This document shows, in pieces, positions 1 through 12,416 of a DNA stretch of 64,000 nt. The notes under the pieces were generated by a model. That model had not been told where the DNA came from. It did not search any database and was given only the letters and a program-made list of their open reading frames with translations. Where the stretch lies: positions 3,844,001-3,908,000 of the forward strand of contig JAOVFP010000012.1 in NCBI GenBank assembly GCA_025738555.1, read 5' to 3'. Position numbers and translations under genes: made by a program. The DNA comes from Cyathus striatus (Eukaryota; Basidiomycota; Agaricomycetes; Agaricales; Nidulariaceae). The number at the start of each line of letters is the position of its first letter. Position 1 is the first letter of the stretch.

Positions 1-1733
1 TTCGATAGGCATGTCCAGGTCGAAGCTAGGTTACGCGTTAGCCACGGTTCCGGTTAGTACGCAAAAGTTACCAATAGACGCACTATTCATCAAATATCGC
101 ACACGGCCTTCCTATGGTGACACTGATCATTCGATCGATAAAAATAAGAACCCAAAAGACTCTCTTCCAAAGTTCGTCTTCAACGGTGATTCTGTCGCGT
201 GGTACCCGCCGACGATGAAGCCCAATGTCCTGAGCGAGGCGAAGACCGTAACCCGAGAGAAGCCACATTGACTGCGGTGTACAGCACCCGGTAAGGAAAT
301 GTATTGCTAACTAAAGCGCTAGAATCATGAGCAAGTATTGAAATAGAACGGAATCCATGCTCACGCAATAACACTGTAGGCCATACAATGTAGGGGGATC
401 CACTACGCCCTGTTTCACAACCTGTACTTGCTTGTACCATTTCCATCCTGCGGAGAATAGTGAATCTTCTCCATCAACTAATGTCCGCTCGTCGATCTTA
501 TCTGTGTACCGTGATCCAACAGCGCATACTAGTAGAAGGACACTTCCGAATCCGTCATCCCGCAGGTGAAGATTGTTAGCAACAGCTCTATCAAATGTCG
601 GTCGGTGTAGAAGAGGATAGAACAGGTTAACATGCTTAAAGTATGCCTCGCTAAGTTTTGCGATGAGATTTGGAGAAGGGAATGCATAATTCGCGGGTGG
701 GCATAAAGGATCTTTATCCCACTAAGGGAAATGATTTAGAACACAAAATGCCGCACATGAAACACTTACAGGAAGTCTCTTCCAGTAATTCGGTCTTTTA
801 TCCTGCAGCATTGTTCTTTTAACTGTATCCCCTTTCGAGTACCTGTTTTTGAATTGCACGGCAGTTTGCATCAGCATCATTCCGCTACTTTTCCCCCAGA
901 ACCTGCAGCTGTCGTCTTCCGACTTGACGGATAGTAACTTTAGTCGTTCGGAAAGAATTTCGGATTCGGCAGCGTCATCTTCTCGGAAAGGGTCGTCTTT
1001 TGACCCAAGACCTATAGAGACAACCTTGTGTATTATGTCTAGCACGCTGTTCTTGGGTGCCGTTTCTTCCGAAGACGTCGTAAGCGGGGAATCAGCGGAC
1101 GGGCTAAAGGAGGAACTGGTCGACTCTGAGTTGGTCAGGTGTTCCGCATATTCTGGGTCAAGGTGGTGAATGAGGCTGCGGAGCATGTCTTTGTCTGGAC
1201 ATAACTGGGCCCCTGTTAATGGAACGGGTGAAGAAATGAAAAGGTAGTCGTACCTTTTTAACCAATCCTTCCAAGAGCCGAATTCGTTGTTCAAGTCCTT
1301 CGACATATCTGTGTGGTCGTTAAGTTAAGTGCGACATTAATATATTGATCACCCACCCCCTAGGTAGCCCACGTTTCTGCGTAGGAAAGCTATGTCAGTG
1401 TTGTCTTACCTAACAAAGGAACAAAAGCGTACCTTCGGTTCGACTTTGAATGTACACTCGATGTTGTGTTCAGCGCAGTACGAACATTTCTTTTGTGGGT
1501 GTACTGGCTCATCGCCTGGACAAGTATGTCTTAAGCATTGCATGGATGTACTAAGTCAATCTATAGCATTACATCTTACTAAGTGTGGTATGCATTAGCC
1601 ACGTATACTGGTACAACGCACGTAGAATAGGAGACGTACTTTTCTTCTTTCTACAGCTGTCACATGCACGCTGCATCAGCTTCCTCTTCTTCTGGGAGTT
1701 TAGATTGGACTGTTCGTCGTCGTTTGAGGACAT
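1..1733 (-). CDS. Zn2Cys6 fungal transcription factor (3' part outside the window)
   Basis: A nuclear DNA-binding regulator of the Gal4-type family is the likely product. The start ATG is at 1733-1731 and opens into CDSCRKKK, the first half of a Zn2Cys6 cluster. A later exon (ending at 1433) holds the second half, KKCSYCAEHNIECTF. Exon 1357-1376 plus exon 1254-1308 give the linker KRGLPRGYVEGLEQRIRLL and its short coiled coil. Exons 770-1204, 365-721, 84-310 and <1-25 carry the fungal_trans domain, with landmarks RFWGKSSG, PLLHRPTFDRA, WLLSGYGLRLAQDIGLHRR and FWVLIFIDRMISVTIGRP. All introns from 1357 leftwards are 47-58 bp GT-AG and keep frame. I could not close the intron inside the zinc cluster (between 1640 and about 1540), so the third cysteine is not firmly placed; a lesion there is possible. 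The family is clear; the target genes are unknown. Confidence 0.88.
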
Positions 1734-3338
1734 GAGCGGTGCGTTATGTCTACTGTCAAGTGGAAGTACTGTGTAAGAAAGGTTGTTGATGCCAGACGGT
1801 GCAGATAGATTCCAATTTCCGAGTAACCGAAAGCTGTGTGCTTTGTCATAATTTGTACTTTGTATTCACTTACGTAAGTACAGCATTTTGAGATTTGTAT
1901 CAGCTACGAGCGCTATAGGCTATAGCGCAGTATGGCGGCAACGTGCCGTATGACTAGCGCATTTTGAACTAATCTTGGACTACATACGCGTACTTTACAT
2001 ACTTAACATATGGTAGTATAAGAAGTACGATCTGATTGAGAGCAGTTACGAGTCGGGCCTAGTTCTCTATCGCTACAGGGTTCAATGACCCCTCCCCAAT
2101 ACATTATCCGTGTGCCTAGTGAAACCGTCGTTCGAGCCGAATCTATTCTTGTACGTGCGTCCATTTTATGCTTGTATTTAGGCAACAAAACTTCACATTT
2201 CAAATTGAATGTGATACAACGTTCTCTTACTTATCTAGGTATTCGTTGAGTACGCGGTGGCTTTTTATCAGTGATAAATAAGCGATAGGTTCACAATTAA
2301 GTCATGTCTTGATGGACAACTGTCGTTGTTGCTCGAATGTGGTAAACTGATCATCTAAAACTCCGTGCATATGCTATGTTTCCTCAAGCGGAAAAGGAAG
2401 GTTCGCGTCTATGATTGGGTAGAACATCGATGATCGCGATAAACTTGAATACACGCACGCTGAGCCATATCTGGACTCCGGAGGGAATTGTTTCTATTGA
2501 GGTGGTTTAAAAAGTTCTTCTCTTACGAAGTAAGGTTCAGTGGAAGCGTGTAACAGTGTACATAGTACGGCGTAGTACTACCGTGTGAGACATGAACTTA
2601 CTGTGTTGTACTTAGCACAGTTGAGAACTTGTTGTAACGTGTTGGTAACGTGTTGAGTTTATCGTGGATTGTCTTTGGATTGTCTAGTCTTCGAGAATAC
2701 TAATCAAAATTTATCCAGTAGCATCCGAACGAGAAAGGGGTTTATTCTAACAATGGTTTGACAATGGTAGCCTGGAAAGATTTAGGAAAGATAGGGTCAA
2801 GTGTTGGTCAAGCGGCAAGCCTAGAGGGCCGAGGCTAGGGTTGTCGCCGGAACTTAGCGTGACAATGAATGTTATGTCACAGTCACCTGACCAACCATTC
2901 TGCCATTGTAATAGTATTGCCAAACAACGACAAAGTTCTTTTTGTTTTCTCTTATGTCAGTCGACCCGCTGTTCATTGTGACAGGCTATGGCCATACAGC
3001 ACAATGCAATACGACTTCGACCCAAAGCAACTGTCACTACTTCCATTGATTGACAGCCCGCAAACGTCTAAAGTTTCCAGAAAAGGATACCGCCCTATCG
3101 GCGTGACATGACTCTGACTGACTGTCACTGTGAACGGCACCTATGCTGTGTCATGCAGCGCCTGACATTTCTTAATACGGGCATCTGGGAAACACTGTGC
3201 TAGGGCCAGAGAGATCCATATTTAACCGCCCCACCGTTATGCGGTCCCGTCATACTTAGACTTCCTACTACCACCACGTCCTCCTCAGAGTCACCGCAGC
3301 CTCTAACATTTTCACCTATTCTACTGCGAGCTTGTGAT
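1734..3338. other. Intergenic region, no supported gene
   Basis: This is the upstream region of the minus-strand transcription factor and of the small plus-strand gene at 3339. Only short open frames without splice or family support are present (for example 2003-2203 and 2869-3111). An AT-rich segment with CATATTTAA lies about 120 bp before the 3339 start and could serve as its core promoter. Confidence 0.4.
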
Positions 3339-3843
3339 ATGGATCCTAATACTTCCTCGGTGAGTCGTTCTGTCTATCTAGAAAGTTCTAATATGGTAGC
3401 TTACTGCTGTATCCGTGTCCGTAGATTTCCCAAGAGAGTCAATTCAACTCCCATCTGTCCAAGTTGGGATCGCTGTTTCGCCGCGGCGGACACAAGGTGC
3501 CTATTCCTTTCTTACCTCGCTCTCAGTACACTTATGAGTCTTAAACAATTAGATATTGAAACGTCTTTCTAGCACTGAGAAATGGCCGCGCGTGTCCAAA
3601 CGTGCCACTACTACCAGACACTCCACCCGCTCGAACTCCACGAACTCTACCTTACCCTCCCACTTGACCTCTTATATAGAATCAGAGAACGAACACGACT
3701 ATACGTCTTCTTATGATTTCACCAATCCTAATTCAAACAATGGCCATGAACACGGTGGGGAAGCTGCAGTGGACGATGATGGTTCTATCGGCCGTTTACG
3801 GAGAGTCGTATGTTCTTTTAGTGGCCCTCAAAGTCCATCCTGA
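3339..3843 (+). CDS. Small hypothetical protein, three exons
   Basis: Exons 3339-3359, 3437-3537 and 3573-3843 join through GT-AG introns into a 130-residue protein with no frame break. Exon 1 encodes MDPNTSS and ends at GTGAGT. The second exon contains a basic, proline-rich stretch (LFRRGGHKVPIPFLPRSQY). The third is rich in Ser, Thr and Asn and ends SFSGPQSPS. No domain is recognised and there is no signal peptide or membrane segment. The consistent splice phases and the upstream AT-rich element argue for a real gene, but it has no recognised homologue family, so function is unknown. Confidence 0.55.
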
Positions 3844-4229
3844 ACTAACCATGATGCGTGGAATAGGCTTCGCTACGGAGTGTTCGCTGGTCGTGCGACA
3901 TTACTCGATGATCAACATGTCTTATTGCTTTCTCACTGCTTTCTTATTTTATTGCTTCACGACCTGTACGATTCTTATGACTCTGAACTTGTATCTTTAT
4001 TTTGATTATTTTTAATGCACCACGTACTGTACTTACTAGGACACTCACTGCACACTAACTTTATAACATCACCAATGATAACGATAACATTCATCATGAT
4101 TTCGTAATCAGTATAGATTACATGGATCATCCATCATATGAGCACTATTAAGAACACTTAAAAGCGCCGGACAGTCTCCGGAGGTATATAAGGGTATTCA
4201 TTCCACACGTTAAGCTTCCATTCCTTCCG

Positions 4230-5520
4230 ATGGCCTCGTTTCCACCTCACAGCAGTTCTGTTGTCGATCACGGAACCAATTCGAGCCCTACCAGCTCTCC
4301 TCCCTTAGCACCTGCTATCCCCCTCGATATCATGCACATTGTCCTCGACATCCTTTCAGCACAAGGCAATATGGATACTGTCAAATCTTGCAGTCTGGTC
4401 TCTCGCGCACTCCTGTCTCCAGTTCGCAGACACCTATTCGGCACCATCCGACTAAGCTTCTCCCCCTCTTCTACAATCCACTACATCGCACGCAGAATCA
4501 TCGGGCTGCATTCTGTGTTATCTCGAAACCCAGATCTAGGGGGGTTCATAAGAACACTCTATATAATTGACACCCATCCAGTATCCGAAACGGACCAGTG
4601 GTTGACTCGAATGCAGTTTCTCCCCGAGTTCCTGCTCAAGCTTCATGCTGTCCGTTCGTTCACTTTCGGCTGCGATGTAGGGATGATCGATTGGGAAGGG
4701 CTTAGTTATGAATTGAAGATGGCGCTGTTTCATGTTTTTCACTCGAAGCAGATTGAGAGTATTCGGTTGTGTCAGATTAGGGATATGGCGCATGAGGATG
4801 CGGTTTCTGCTACGAGGAGAGCGAGGAAGTTGTTTCTTAATCGTGTGCATGTAAGGCCGGAGGTTAATATGTTGGTGAAGGCTACTACGGTTACGAGGTT
4901 GTTTGAGATTAGGGTGCATTCGGTGAGGCAGGCTGATACGCACAGTGCGTGGGCGATTATCAGACATACGCCGACTGTTTGGAGGAGGATGGTGTGGAGG
5001 TGCTGGGAAGGTATGTTTCGTTTCTTTTCTGTGATATTCTGCGTTTCTTACTCCTTGATTGTAAGATCCACAAGACCCACAGGGATTCAGTTTGCCTGGG
5101 ACCATCGACCTATCTCACCTTCCTCGTCTGAGCCAGCTGTATTTTAAACTATCCATGGGTAAATATGCACGAGACTTGAAAGGTTGCATATCGGTTCTCG
5201 ATACAGCTTCAGCTACCAACTCAATCAAGGAGATATATCTCTCTGTGGTTTTTCCGTATCCGTTCCAGGCGACTTCCCGGGAGTGGAATGATATACTTTC
5301 ATGTACGGCGTGGAGAGATTTGCAGAAGACACTTTTGAGGAGGAAATTTGCTTTCTTGTCGAAGGTTGTCTTGGAGCTTACGGTCAATTATGGGCGGAGG
5401 AGAGATTGGAGGGATATTACGGCGCAGTTTAGGTCGTTGATTGCACAGGAGATTCCGGAGCTTGCGAAGACTACGAGGTTTTATTTTCAGATTAGGGTGG
5501 ATACTTTCGGTTCGAGATGA
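4230..5520 (+). CDS. F-box protein, probably frameshifted
   Basis: Residues about 30-75 form an F-box (PLDIMHIVLDILSAQG...LVSRALLSPVRRHLF), the Skp1-binding part of SCF ubiquitin ligase adaptors. The rest resembles the leucine-rich-like tails of basidiomycete F-box proteins. A GTATGT donor near 5012 and an acceptor near 5090 define one intron. The downstream exon (LPGTIDLSHLPRLSQLYF to a stop at 5520) matches the phase of the frame reading LEEDGVEVLG just before the intron. The F-box frame runs instead through VWRRMVWRCW at that place. The simplest reading is a 1-nt indel near 4970-4985. A TATA-like sequence, GTATATAAGG, lies at about 4182-4193. The gene converges on the MFS gene with only 59 bp between stop codons. 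Confidence 0.75.
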
Positions 5521-5579
5521 GTGTTACGATTTTGTAATTTATTTCATTATCCTACGACAGCTTATTCTATGGGAGTGGA

Positions 5580-7778
5580 TTAAACGAACAATGAAGTGCC
5601 TCTTTTCGCAACGTACGTCCGAGGAATTAGCTGGTATGCAAGGATAGTTGGCTGAGATAAGGCACTTTATAACCGGAACATACCACTCACCAGTATCAAG
5701 CTTCCTGTTCCCAACATAACTCCAGAAAATATCTGCGCACTCTTATATCCATTGAAAGCAATTAACCATCCACAGATTGGAGGTCCAAGTAATGCACCGA
5801 AAGCGCTGTCAACAATTTTATCTGATCAGCGTTGGAGGATAATAAAATGAATACAACGTACCTAACGCTTAACATTTGACCGATAGCAGTTCCCATTTTC
5901 TTTGGGTCATCCTATATTGGACGGCATAAGCTAGAAGGAAAGTGACCAACTTGATCAAATAATTTACTCACGAGTAATGGGGGGATACATGCCCCTTGCA
6001 AAGTCACGACAGTTCCTGAAGTGAAGCCATACAGAGCTGTTCGACAATTAGAATTTGCATCGAGCAAGATTATATAGATGTCTCACCTCCTACAACTAAA
6101 ATGCTTGCCGTATTGTTTGCTGCGATACTCGCAAAATTGAGAACAGCACAAAGAACAGCGCTAAAAATCATAATATTGTACCGCCCCCATGAATCGGCCA
6201 ACATTCCTAGAACGAACGTCACAGTTTATCCTATTGATATTTGGAGATTTTATCCTTATATTGCCTACCTGGTACTATGCGCCCAAACTGTGAATCATGA
6301 ATTAAATCGTTCTTTCTTTCATAGGGAAGCGACGTACGAATGATGCTGTGTTTAAAATCGAGATTGAGTAGAACATCATGTTCTCGTCAAAGCCGTGCAG
6401 AGCTCCATAGCTTGGCAGGTAGAAGATAAGGAATAATATACCTAAGTGTGATAGAAATCAGTACATCATGGCAAGATGCCTATTGCTTCACGTAGACGCA
6501 CCAAAGGATATGCAGAACATTCCAAGGCTAACCGAATGATATTTCGTAAGAATACTATTTATAAACTTATTAAAATGTGAATCGCACCAGAATGTAGAAT
6601 ACCCCGGAGATCGGAATAACGAAAACGCGAAAAATTCAGGCCCCGTTTTGTGTGGGAGGCGACCTCTTACTGTGGCCACTGCTAGAGCGGTTAACGCCAA
6701 GGATATGAAACCACAAGTGCGAAGGGCCCATCCAAATCCAACCTAAGACATAAGCATTTATTCGAATGTTTATGATGGGGTTAATCGTACCTTCTTTATT
6801 AGATTATTGATAGCGATTGGCCAGACGACTCCCCCGACGGATGAACCTGACGTCACGATACCAAGTGCGAGACCGCGGCGATTTGAAAACCAGTGGTTCA
6901 CGCTGTTATAGCTCTTAAATTCAATAGTCCATTACTATGTGATAAGGCTCACCATGCGAACGAGGGAGAAAACATGGCGGATAAGCAAATCCCTTGCAGT
7001 AGGCCTTGAGCAAGGAAGAATTGCCAGTACCGAGTACTGGACACGAGTAAGAAATTAGTCATCTAAGAAATTTTGAATGCGTACCATATGCTTTGCATCA
7101 TACATGAAAAAGAAAATGCCACGCCTCCTGCAGCTATTAATTGCTTCAGCACTCAGTCAGTACTAATCACTTTGTGGAAAATACGATGAGGGACTACGTA
7201 CTTTAGCGCCAAATTTGTCAAACAAACTTCCAAATATTGATCCCATAAAGTAGATGCTGTGCGTGATTGACGCCGTTAGCATTAGCATTGAACGTAGAAA
7301 ATGCTTTAAATACCAAAAGATCTGCAATCCTCCAATCCATGCGATATTACTAGCAGATTCGTTTGACAATTGATGTGTTTTGTAATATGCTTGGAATCTG
7401 AATTGACGACGTGAAATTAGCTATGTACGCTGCAGTATACGGAACGACTTGCACTGTGAAGTTAATTGAATGAACAATATCATGTACGAATAATATACTG
7501 AAATACCTCCAAATGCATTAAGGAACCCAAACGAGACAAACACCGCTAACCATGCACCAACTACAACCTTTGCAATAAAGATATATATATTAATTTAACA
7601 GGATACACTCGACAAATAATTTACTCACCGTCCAAGCTTCCTTGCCCCCATCCGGAAAAGTTGACAGCGGTGGCTTTGGCGGTGGCTTCAACGTCGATTC
7701 TTCCAAAGCGTCCCCGGTCAAAGAAGGATTTTGACTACGCAAAGCGTCCTCTGCAATCGATTTCTCGGAGACGCTCAT
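5580..7778 (-). CDS. MFS transporter, monocarboxylate-transporter type
   Basis: This is a plasma-membrane permease of the MCT-like major facilitator family, probably exchanging small monocarboxylates; the substrate cannot be read from the sequence. The start at 7778 gives a hydrophilic N-terminus ending in PDGGKEAWT, the usual PDGG entry to the first membrane helix. Recognisable segments in later exons include LAVFVSFGFLNAFGVFQ, NIAWIGGLQIF, YFMGSIFGSLFDKFGAK, NTASFVGRF, MLADSWGRYN and GALYGFTSGTVVTLQGACI. About ten short exons are separated by 45-70 bp introns. The last exon reads PTILAYQLIPRTYVA and stops at 5580. No clear lesion was seen, but I did not close every exon junction. Confidence 0.82.
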
Positions 7779-8817
7779 ACTTCTAGATCGTAAGCTGGAT
7801 CAAACTGGAACGAAGAGGGGGGCAACTAACTCTTAGCGCTCGTACGTGCTTAACTCTACCTGCTTTAAAGAAAAGGTAGGTTGTGTCACGTGATTGTGCT
7901 AATTATAAGTTAATGTCGTCGACTCGTTGATCGAGTTTGTTGAACTTGTGCCAACACGTCGGTAACGGCACAACCCTGTCTGCCTTAGGTTAGTAGCGCT
8001 AAAGTATCCTGACTTGATCCTGACCAGTGATGCCCTCCTTGACCTGTGGGTACCTACCTAAGGCTACTCCATAGCATCAGCCTGATAGATCTAACTGCAT
8101 ACTTCTTCGTACCCCGAGGGGTATAAATAACTGTAAAATAATTGCTCAGACAGCTACAATATGATTTGATGTATAGAAAGTCCTGCCGAGCTTCTACATA
8201 CTCATGTTACGATTTTAAAGATAAATCTGACTCACCAGGGAATGTAATCAGGTAAGTAAACACTACTGAACGCGAAGCGCTGAGGCCTGAATTTAAACAG
8301 GAGGCAGCAAGCAAAATTCGTACTTACAGCCGCGACCGAAAAAGCATCTTCGCAGTTGCTTCTAGAGCCAGGTTCCTACTGATGTATTGATGAAGTATCG
8401 ATAACTTTTAAAAGTGTAAGTAAGCCTCCGACTCGGAGATGTCTTCTCCCCCTATTGCTCAGTTTCAGCGTTAAAATGGACCTACATACAGGTGATTGAA
8501 GTATGACAGTCTATATTTTTCTAACAGTTGCTGTCTGGCACTCCTCTGGCTTGACTGCCGAATTCAAGCCGACGGAGTACTTTCTAGCTGTCATCAAAGC
8601 ATACGTTGTTCAAATATGCTGATCCGCGGGATAAATACTCTGAGTCTTAGGGAATGATTCTGAGCTGTCACAAAATAGCGCTAAGAGACTTTCTAGGTTT
8701 GCTATATTCAGTATACACGTCCCTCCTTATTGCGTATACAATAGGATACGTCGTACCATATGTATTTTCGTTAATTTGAATGCGTGCGTGAGTGGTAAGG
8801 ACGATTTCCATGCCGGA
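7779..8817. other. Intergenic region upstream of the MFS gene
   Basis: No gene is supported. The region holds the MFS promoter and, at its right end, the insertion site of the element starting at 8826. TCACGTGA-like and AT-rich stretches occur near 7880-7900 but no specific site can be defended. Confidence 0.4.
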
Positions 8818-8825
8818 ATGATAAT
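8818..8825. repeat. Left 8-bp target-site duplication ATGATAAT
   Basis: Identical to 11806-11813 immediately after the right terminal inverted repeat. Confidence 0.88.
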
Positions 8826-8875
8826 AGGACCCCTGAAAGCGCTCTTAGAGGTCGGAGGACGGACTCGAGATTTGA

Positions 8876-8959
8876 TACGCGGACAGGTTTTGGCAGCATA
8901 TTGCCTTTCATACGCGGATTGTGGGAGGGTACCTCCAAAATTGCAGAGTTACACGCGGA
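8876..8959 (+). repeat. Left subterminal TACGCGGA cluster
   Basis: Copies at 8876-8883 and 8911-8918 and a variant (ACACGCGGA) at 8951-8959, spaced 35-40 bp. In DNA transposons such arrays are often transposase-binding sites; that role is inferred here. Confidence 0.75.
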
Positions 8960-11631
8960 TTTTGTCCTCTGACCTTATTAAGCGCTTTGTAAGCGTCAAA
9001 ATCTGCCGCAGGCGCTTATGTTAAAAATTCGTAATCGAACCCCCAACGAATCCCTAACAGCAGAAACTTTAGCAGCACTTTCAGTGTAAGTGGAAGCAAA
9101 TACACGATGATTGAATTTATCAGCTTGAAGATTACCAACTGCAAATTAACTCATGAAAGCAGGCCAAAAGTAGGCTCGTCGCATCGCAGAACAGGTGCTA
9201 TCATGTTATATTGTAGACATCCGGTTAACCTATACCAATATCAGTATCTATGAGATTATAGACAGAGAACGAGCGGAAGCGTACGTTGAACAGTGGTGGT
9301 GCATTCTGGAAGTGTGACCGTTGATGGTCATTGTTGGTCGTTGTCGATAACAACGAGCGCACACAAGGTGCACGTCTGCTAATTTTCTCCATTTTTTTAT
9401 ATCTAAAAAGTAGTTGGAAGCAATTTCCTTTCTTCTGTTGCAATCAACTTGTTTATACTCTATCTATATGAGTCTACGACCAATTATTTGGTCATGCGTT
9501 ACAAGGAACTGTGAACGATGAACTTGAACAGATATTTACATTATACATAATTTTGGCAAGCGATTAAGTACAACAAAATTCCCACTACCTTTTAAGGTAG
9601 TTGGGTATTAGGGACCTTTGGGCCACCGGATATGGTAATTTGAGGATCTTGGATAAGATCTCAACTTGATTGGCTGGAGCCGTTTCGGTTTCTGGGTTTG
9701 TGTGACGCTTGTGACCGGTCGACTATTACATGGAAAGTATGACCGCTGAGCACTGAAGTGCTAACCATACACTGTCATCTTATCCTTTATCATATGTATT
9801 CTGCTTCGAAGACATATCGTTTCACCAATATGCGCATTACTCAAAGTACTTTCTGCTGACTTAGTCAATGGCGTGACATGCCTTCTTCCTCACGAGTCAC
9901 GGTAACTCAGCGGTAACTCACAGAAGATCATTGGAAGGTCGTTCGTTGGAGGTTGAATGTCAGATCGTCAGACCTTAAGTGGCAAACATGATTAAATACT
10001 GAAGCTGAAGATAGGTTGGATTGGATGCGATAAATGGTACATAGTCATTACCTGGTTACTTATTTCGCATTACTTGTGTACCAACTTGGATGTCCCTCCA
10101 TCAGTCTATCATAGCTAATCTCGCCACTCTCGTACCATGAGCAATGCTAATTATCCCAGCCTCATGCATGGACATCCCATGTTCCTCACGAGGTTCAACT
10201 CCCGCCAGCCATTTTTTTTGCCGAGCTGTGATCATCGAACTATTTCGGAAACGCACTGAGACCATGGGCCTCTTTGACCCATTAATGGATAGTATGTTAT
10301 TGGATGGGGCCCTCTCTGAATTCCTGTGATGGCTGTGACCAGGTGCTCACTGTTACTTATGATCATTTTCACCAGGAAAGCAATTTTAACAATATCTTCT
10401 CAAATTGTCCCATTTATCGACTAATCTGTCGCTGGAGTGCATGGATTGGACTTGAAGTGACAAATTAAACTCGATGATGTCCTGCTTCCTGCAGCTCATC
10501 CTCCTCCTCGACCTTTTCATCTCATATTCATAATTATTTATTGGGCGGCTTGTTATTGAACAATGAAAAGGAGTCATGTATGCACCATCCGGTTTCTCCA
10601 TTCGCCCCGACACCTTTCAGCTGAAACATAAGTAATATGCATTGGTTTGCATGTTGGAACTCATGCTGCTGTCTGTAGACCACTACTACGAGTTGGTTAC
10701 TTAATTGGTCTTACTCTGTGACAATATCAGTCCTGCTATGCATGTTTTAACTTCAACACATAAACTCAAGTCATCCACATCCACATCTCACCAAGTTGTC
10801 ATTCTGACCCCTGTGACTCCTCTTTGAGAAAGTCTGATAGCACTTCTTGTCTTCATTCTACACCAGTTACTGTCTCATATAATTGTATGAGTATCACATT
10901 TGTCTCACATAACCAACAAGTTTTGTTCTTTAAACCCTATAATACCCATCTAACATGCATTAATATGATAGCTATACCCCTTTTGGATTATACTACAGTT
11001 TGGTTTCCTGTAATCATTCGAATACCAGAAGAGTGATGAGGTACCGGTGTTATATGATCCTGTTCTGTATCTTCCCCCCTTTCAATGCACTATTCCATTT
11101 CTTGCATTGCCTCCACTGCCCACTTTAACACATACAAGAGTTGTCTAAGGACAGTTACTTTGACTAGAGATGCACTACAAACTTTAGGGAACTTGAATAA
11201 CATGCGGAATGATGAAAAAGATAGGAAATGGAAGGTATAGACGATCTCACTAATGGAACCTACATTGTATAAGTTCATGAGTTGTAATACTTACTATTAA
11301 ATGTTAGCACTTGTCCTTTTGACATTTAAGCTGGTAGTGGGCTCTGCCGCTTGCCGGCCCTATTCTTTATTTGAATGTCGAACGTTTTGAGATTTGGGTT
11401 AAATGGCTGTCACGCTGATACGGTACATTGACTACAATAAGCTAACAAAGAGACTAAAATATTTAAATATGCAACAATTTAATGAAAATTGTTGCCCTGC
11501 GCTCTTTTTGCGCAGAACTCTGTATCCTTCCTGACATAAATAGGGATGCTGTACTTTGAATTTTGGTGTGACATGCCCGGAATCGCGGCGGTTCCGGTGA
11601 TATCCCACCCTGATCCCACCCCCTCGCACCA

Positions 11632-11768
11632 TACGCGGACAGGTATCGTACCTCCTCCCAAGGGCTAGCCATACGCGGATTTTCCATCATACCTAATGGC
11701 CGAAAACCGGTCAAATATACGCGGATTTTCCTCCGACATAGGTCCAAAAGTGCCAAAATTTACGCGGA
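11632..11768 (+). repeat. Right subterminal TACGCGGA cluster
   Basis: Four exact copies at 11632, 11672, 11718 and 11761, spaced 40-46 bp. They have the same orientation as the left cluster although the terminal repeats are inverted. Confidence 0.8.
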
Positions 11769-11813
11769 CTGGTATCCGACCTTTATAGGCGCTTTCAGGG
11801 GTCCTATGATAAT

Positions 11814-12416
11814 GTTCTGTTGCTTCTGGAACACATGGCAATCTAGGTTCAAATCAGCACTACGTATCTTCTGTCTGGAGAAGAAGTCCCCCAGTTAAAC
11901 AGGCTTAATTAACCTCAGTACGGTACTGTTGGGTACTACCGCCGTTCACCGACTGGCAGTGAACAAATTTTCGGTCTGTCCCAATTACATATTACGTGTT
12001 ATCATGATCCCCATTGTTCGTTTTAGAGTTATATGGTGTTGGATCACCACCAACATCAGCCACCACCGCACCGATCGTATAAATTGATTAGTGGCTCGTC
12101 TTAACATTCTGCTGGCTATGTAAAGTCCCCTCATGCCAGTCCGTTACATGTGCTGTAGCTACAATCCATTGTTATTTGACTCCACGTCCAAAAGAAAACA
12201 ATGAGCAGCAGGGTACGTTCAAATGAGTCAAACTAGTCGCTCGCGGCCCAGCACCCCCGAGATATCGCATTGTCCACTCGGACGTATCACATAAGGCAAA
12301 CATCGCTTTGATATTGCGAAACATATAATGAGCTGTGTTTTTCCGTTCATTCTCTTTCACGAACTCCCGTTCATCAACGACACCACCCCATCTACTTCAA
12401 CTACCAACATTACAAA
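11814..12416. other. Intergenic region, no supported gene
   Basis: The segment lies between the element ending at 11805 and the 12417 gene. Only short unsupported frames are seen. A C/T-rich stretch (CACCACCCCATCTACTTC) just before the ATG resembles a basidiomycete 5' leader. Confidence 0.4.

Larger units (their letters stand above)
8826..11805. mobile_element. Non-autonomous DNA transposon with AGGACCCC ends and 8-bp TSD
   Basis: The two ends are inverted: AGGACCCCTGAAAGCGC at 8826 and its complement ending at 11805. The similarity continues for about 31 bp to AGGTCGGA. The flanks are a perfect 8-bp direct repeat, ATGATAAT, at 8818-8825 and 11806-11813, which fixes the boundaries. Inside each end are clusters of TACGCGGA spaced about 35-46 bp, on the same strand at both ends. 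No open frame inside exceeds 100 residues or shows transposase motifs, so the copy is non-autonomous. An 8-bp TSD fits hAT, P or KDZ-type elements. Superfamily is unassigned. The element at 46165 has the same plan. Confidence 0.88.

Noticed and set aside
4536..5105. 189-codon minus-strand frame opposite the F-box gene
   Set aside because: It is antisense to a recognisable F-box protein; the sequence is rich in His, Pro and Arg as expected of a shadow frame.
8776..9024. 82-codon plus-strand frame
   Set aside because: It spans the boundary of the 8826 element and is made largely of its terminal repeat and TACGCGGA motifs.
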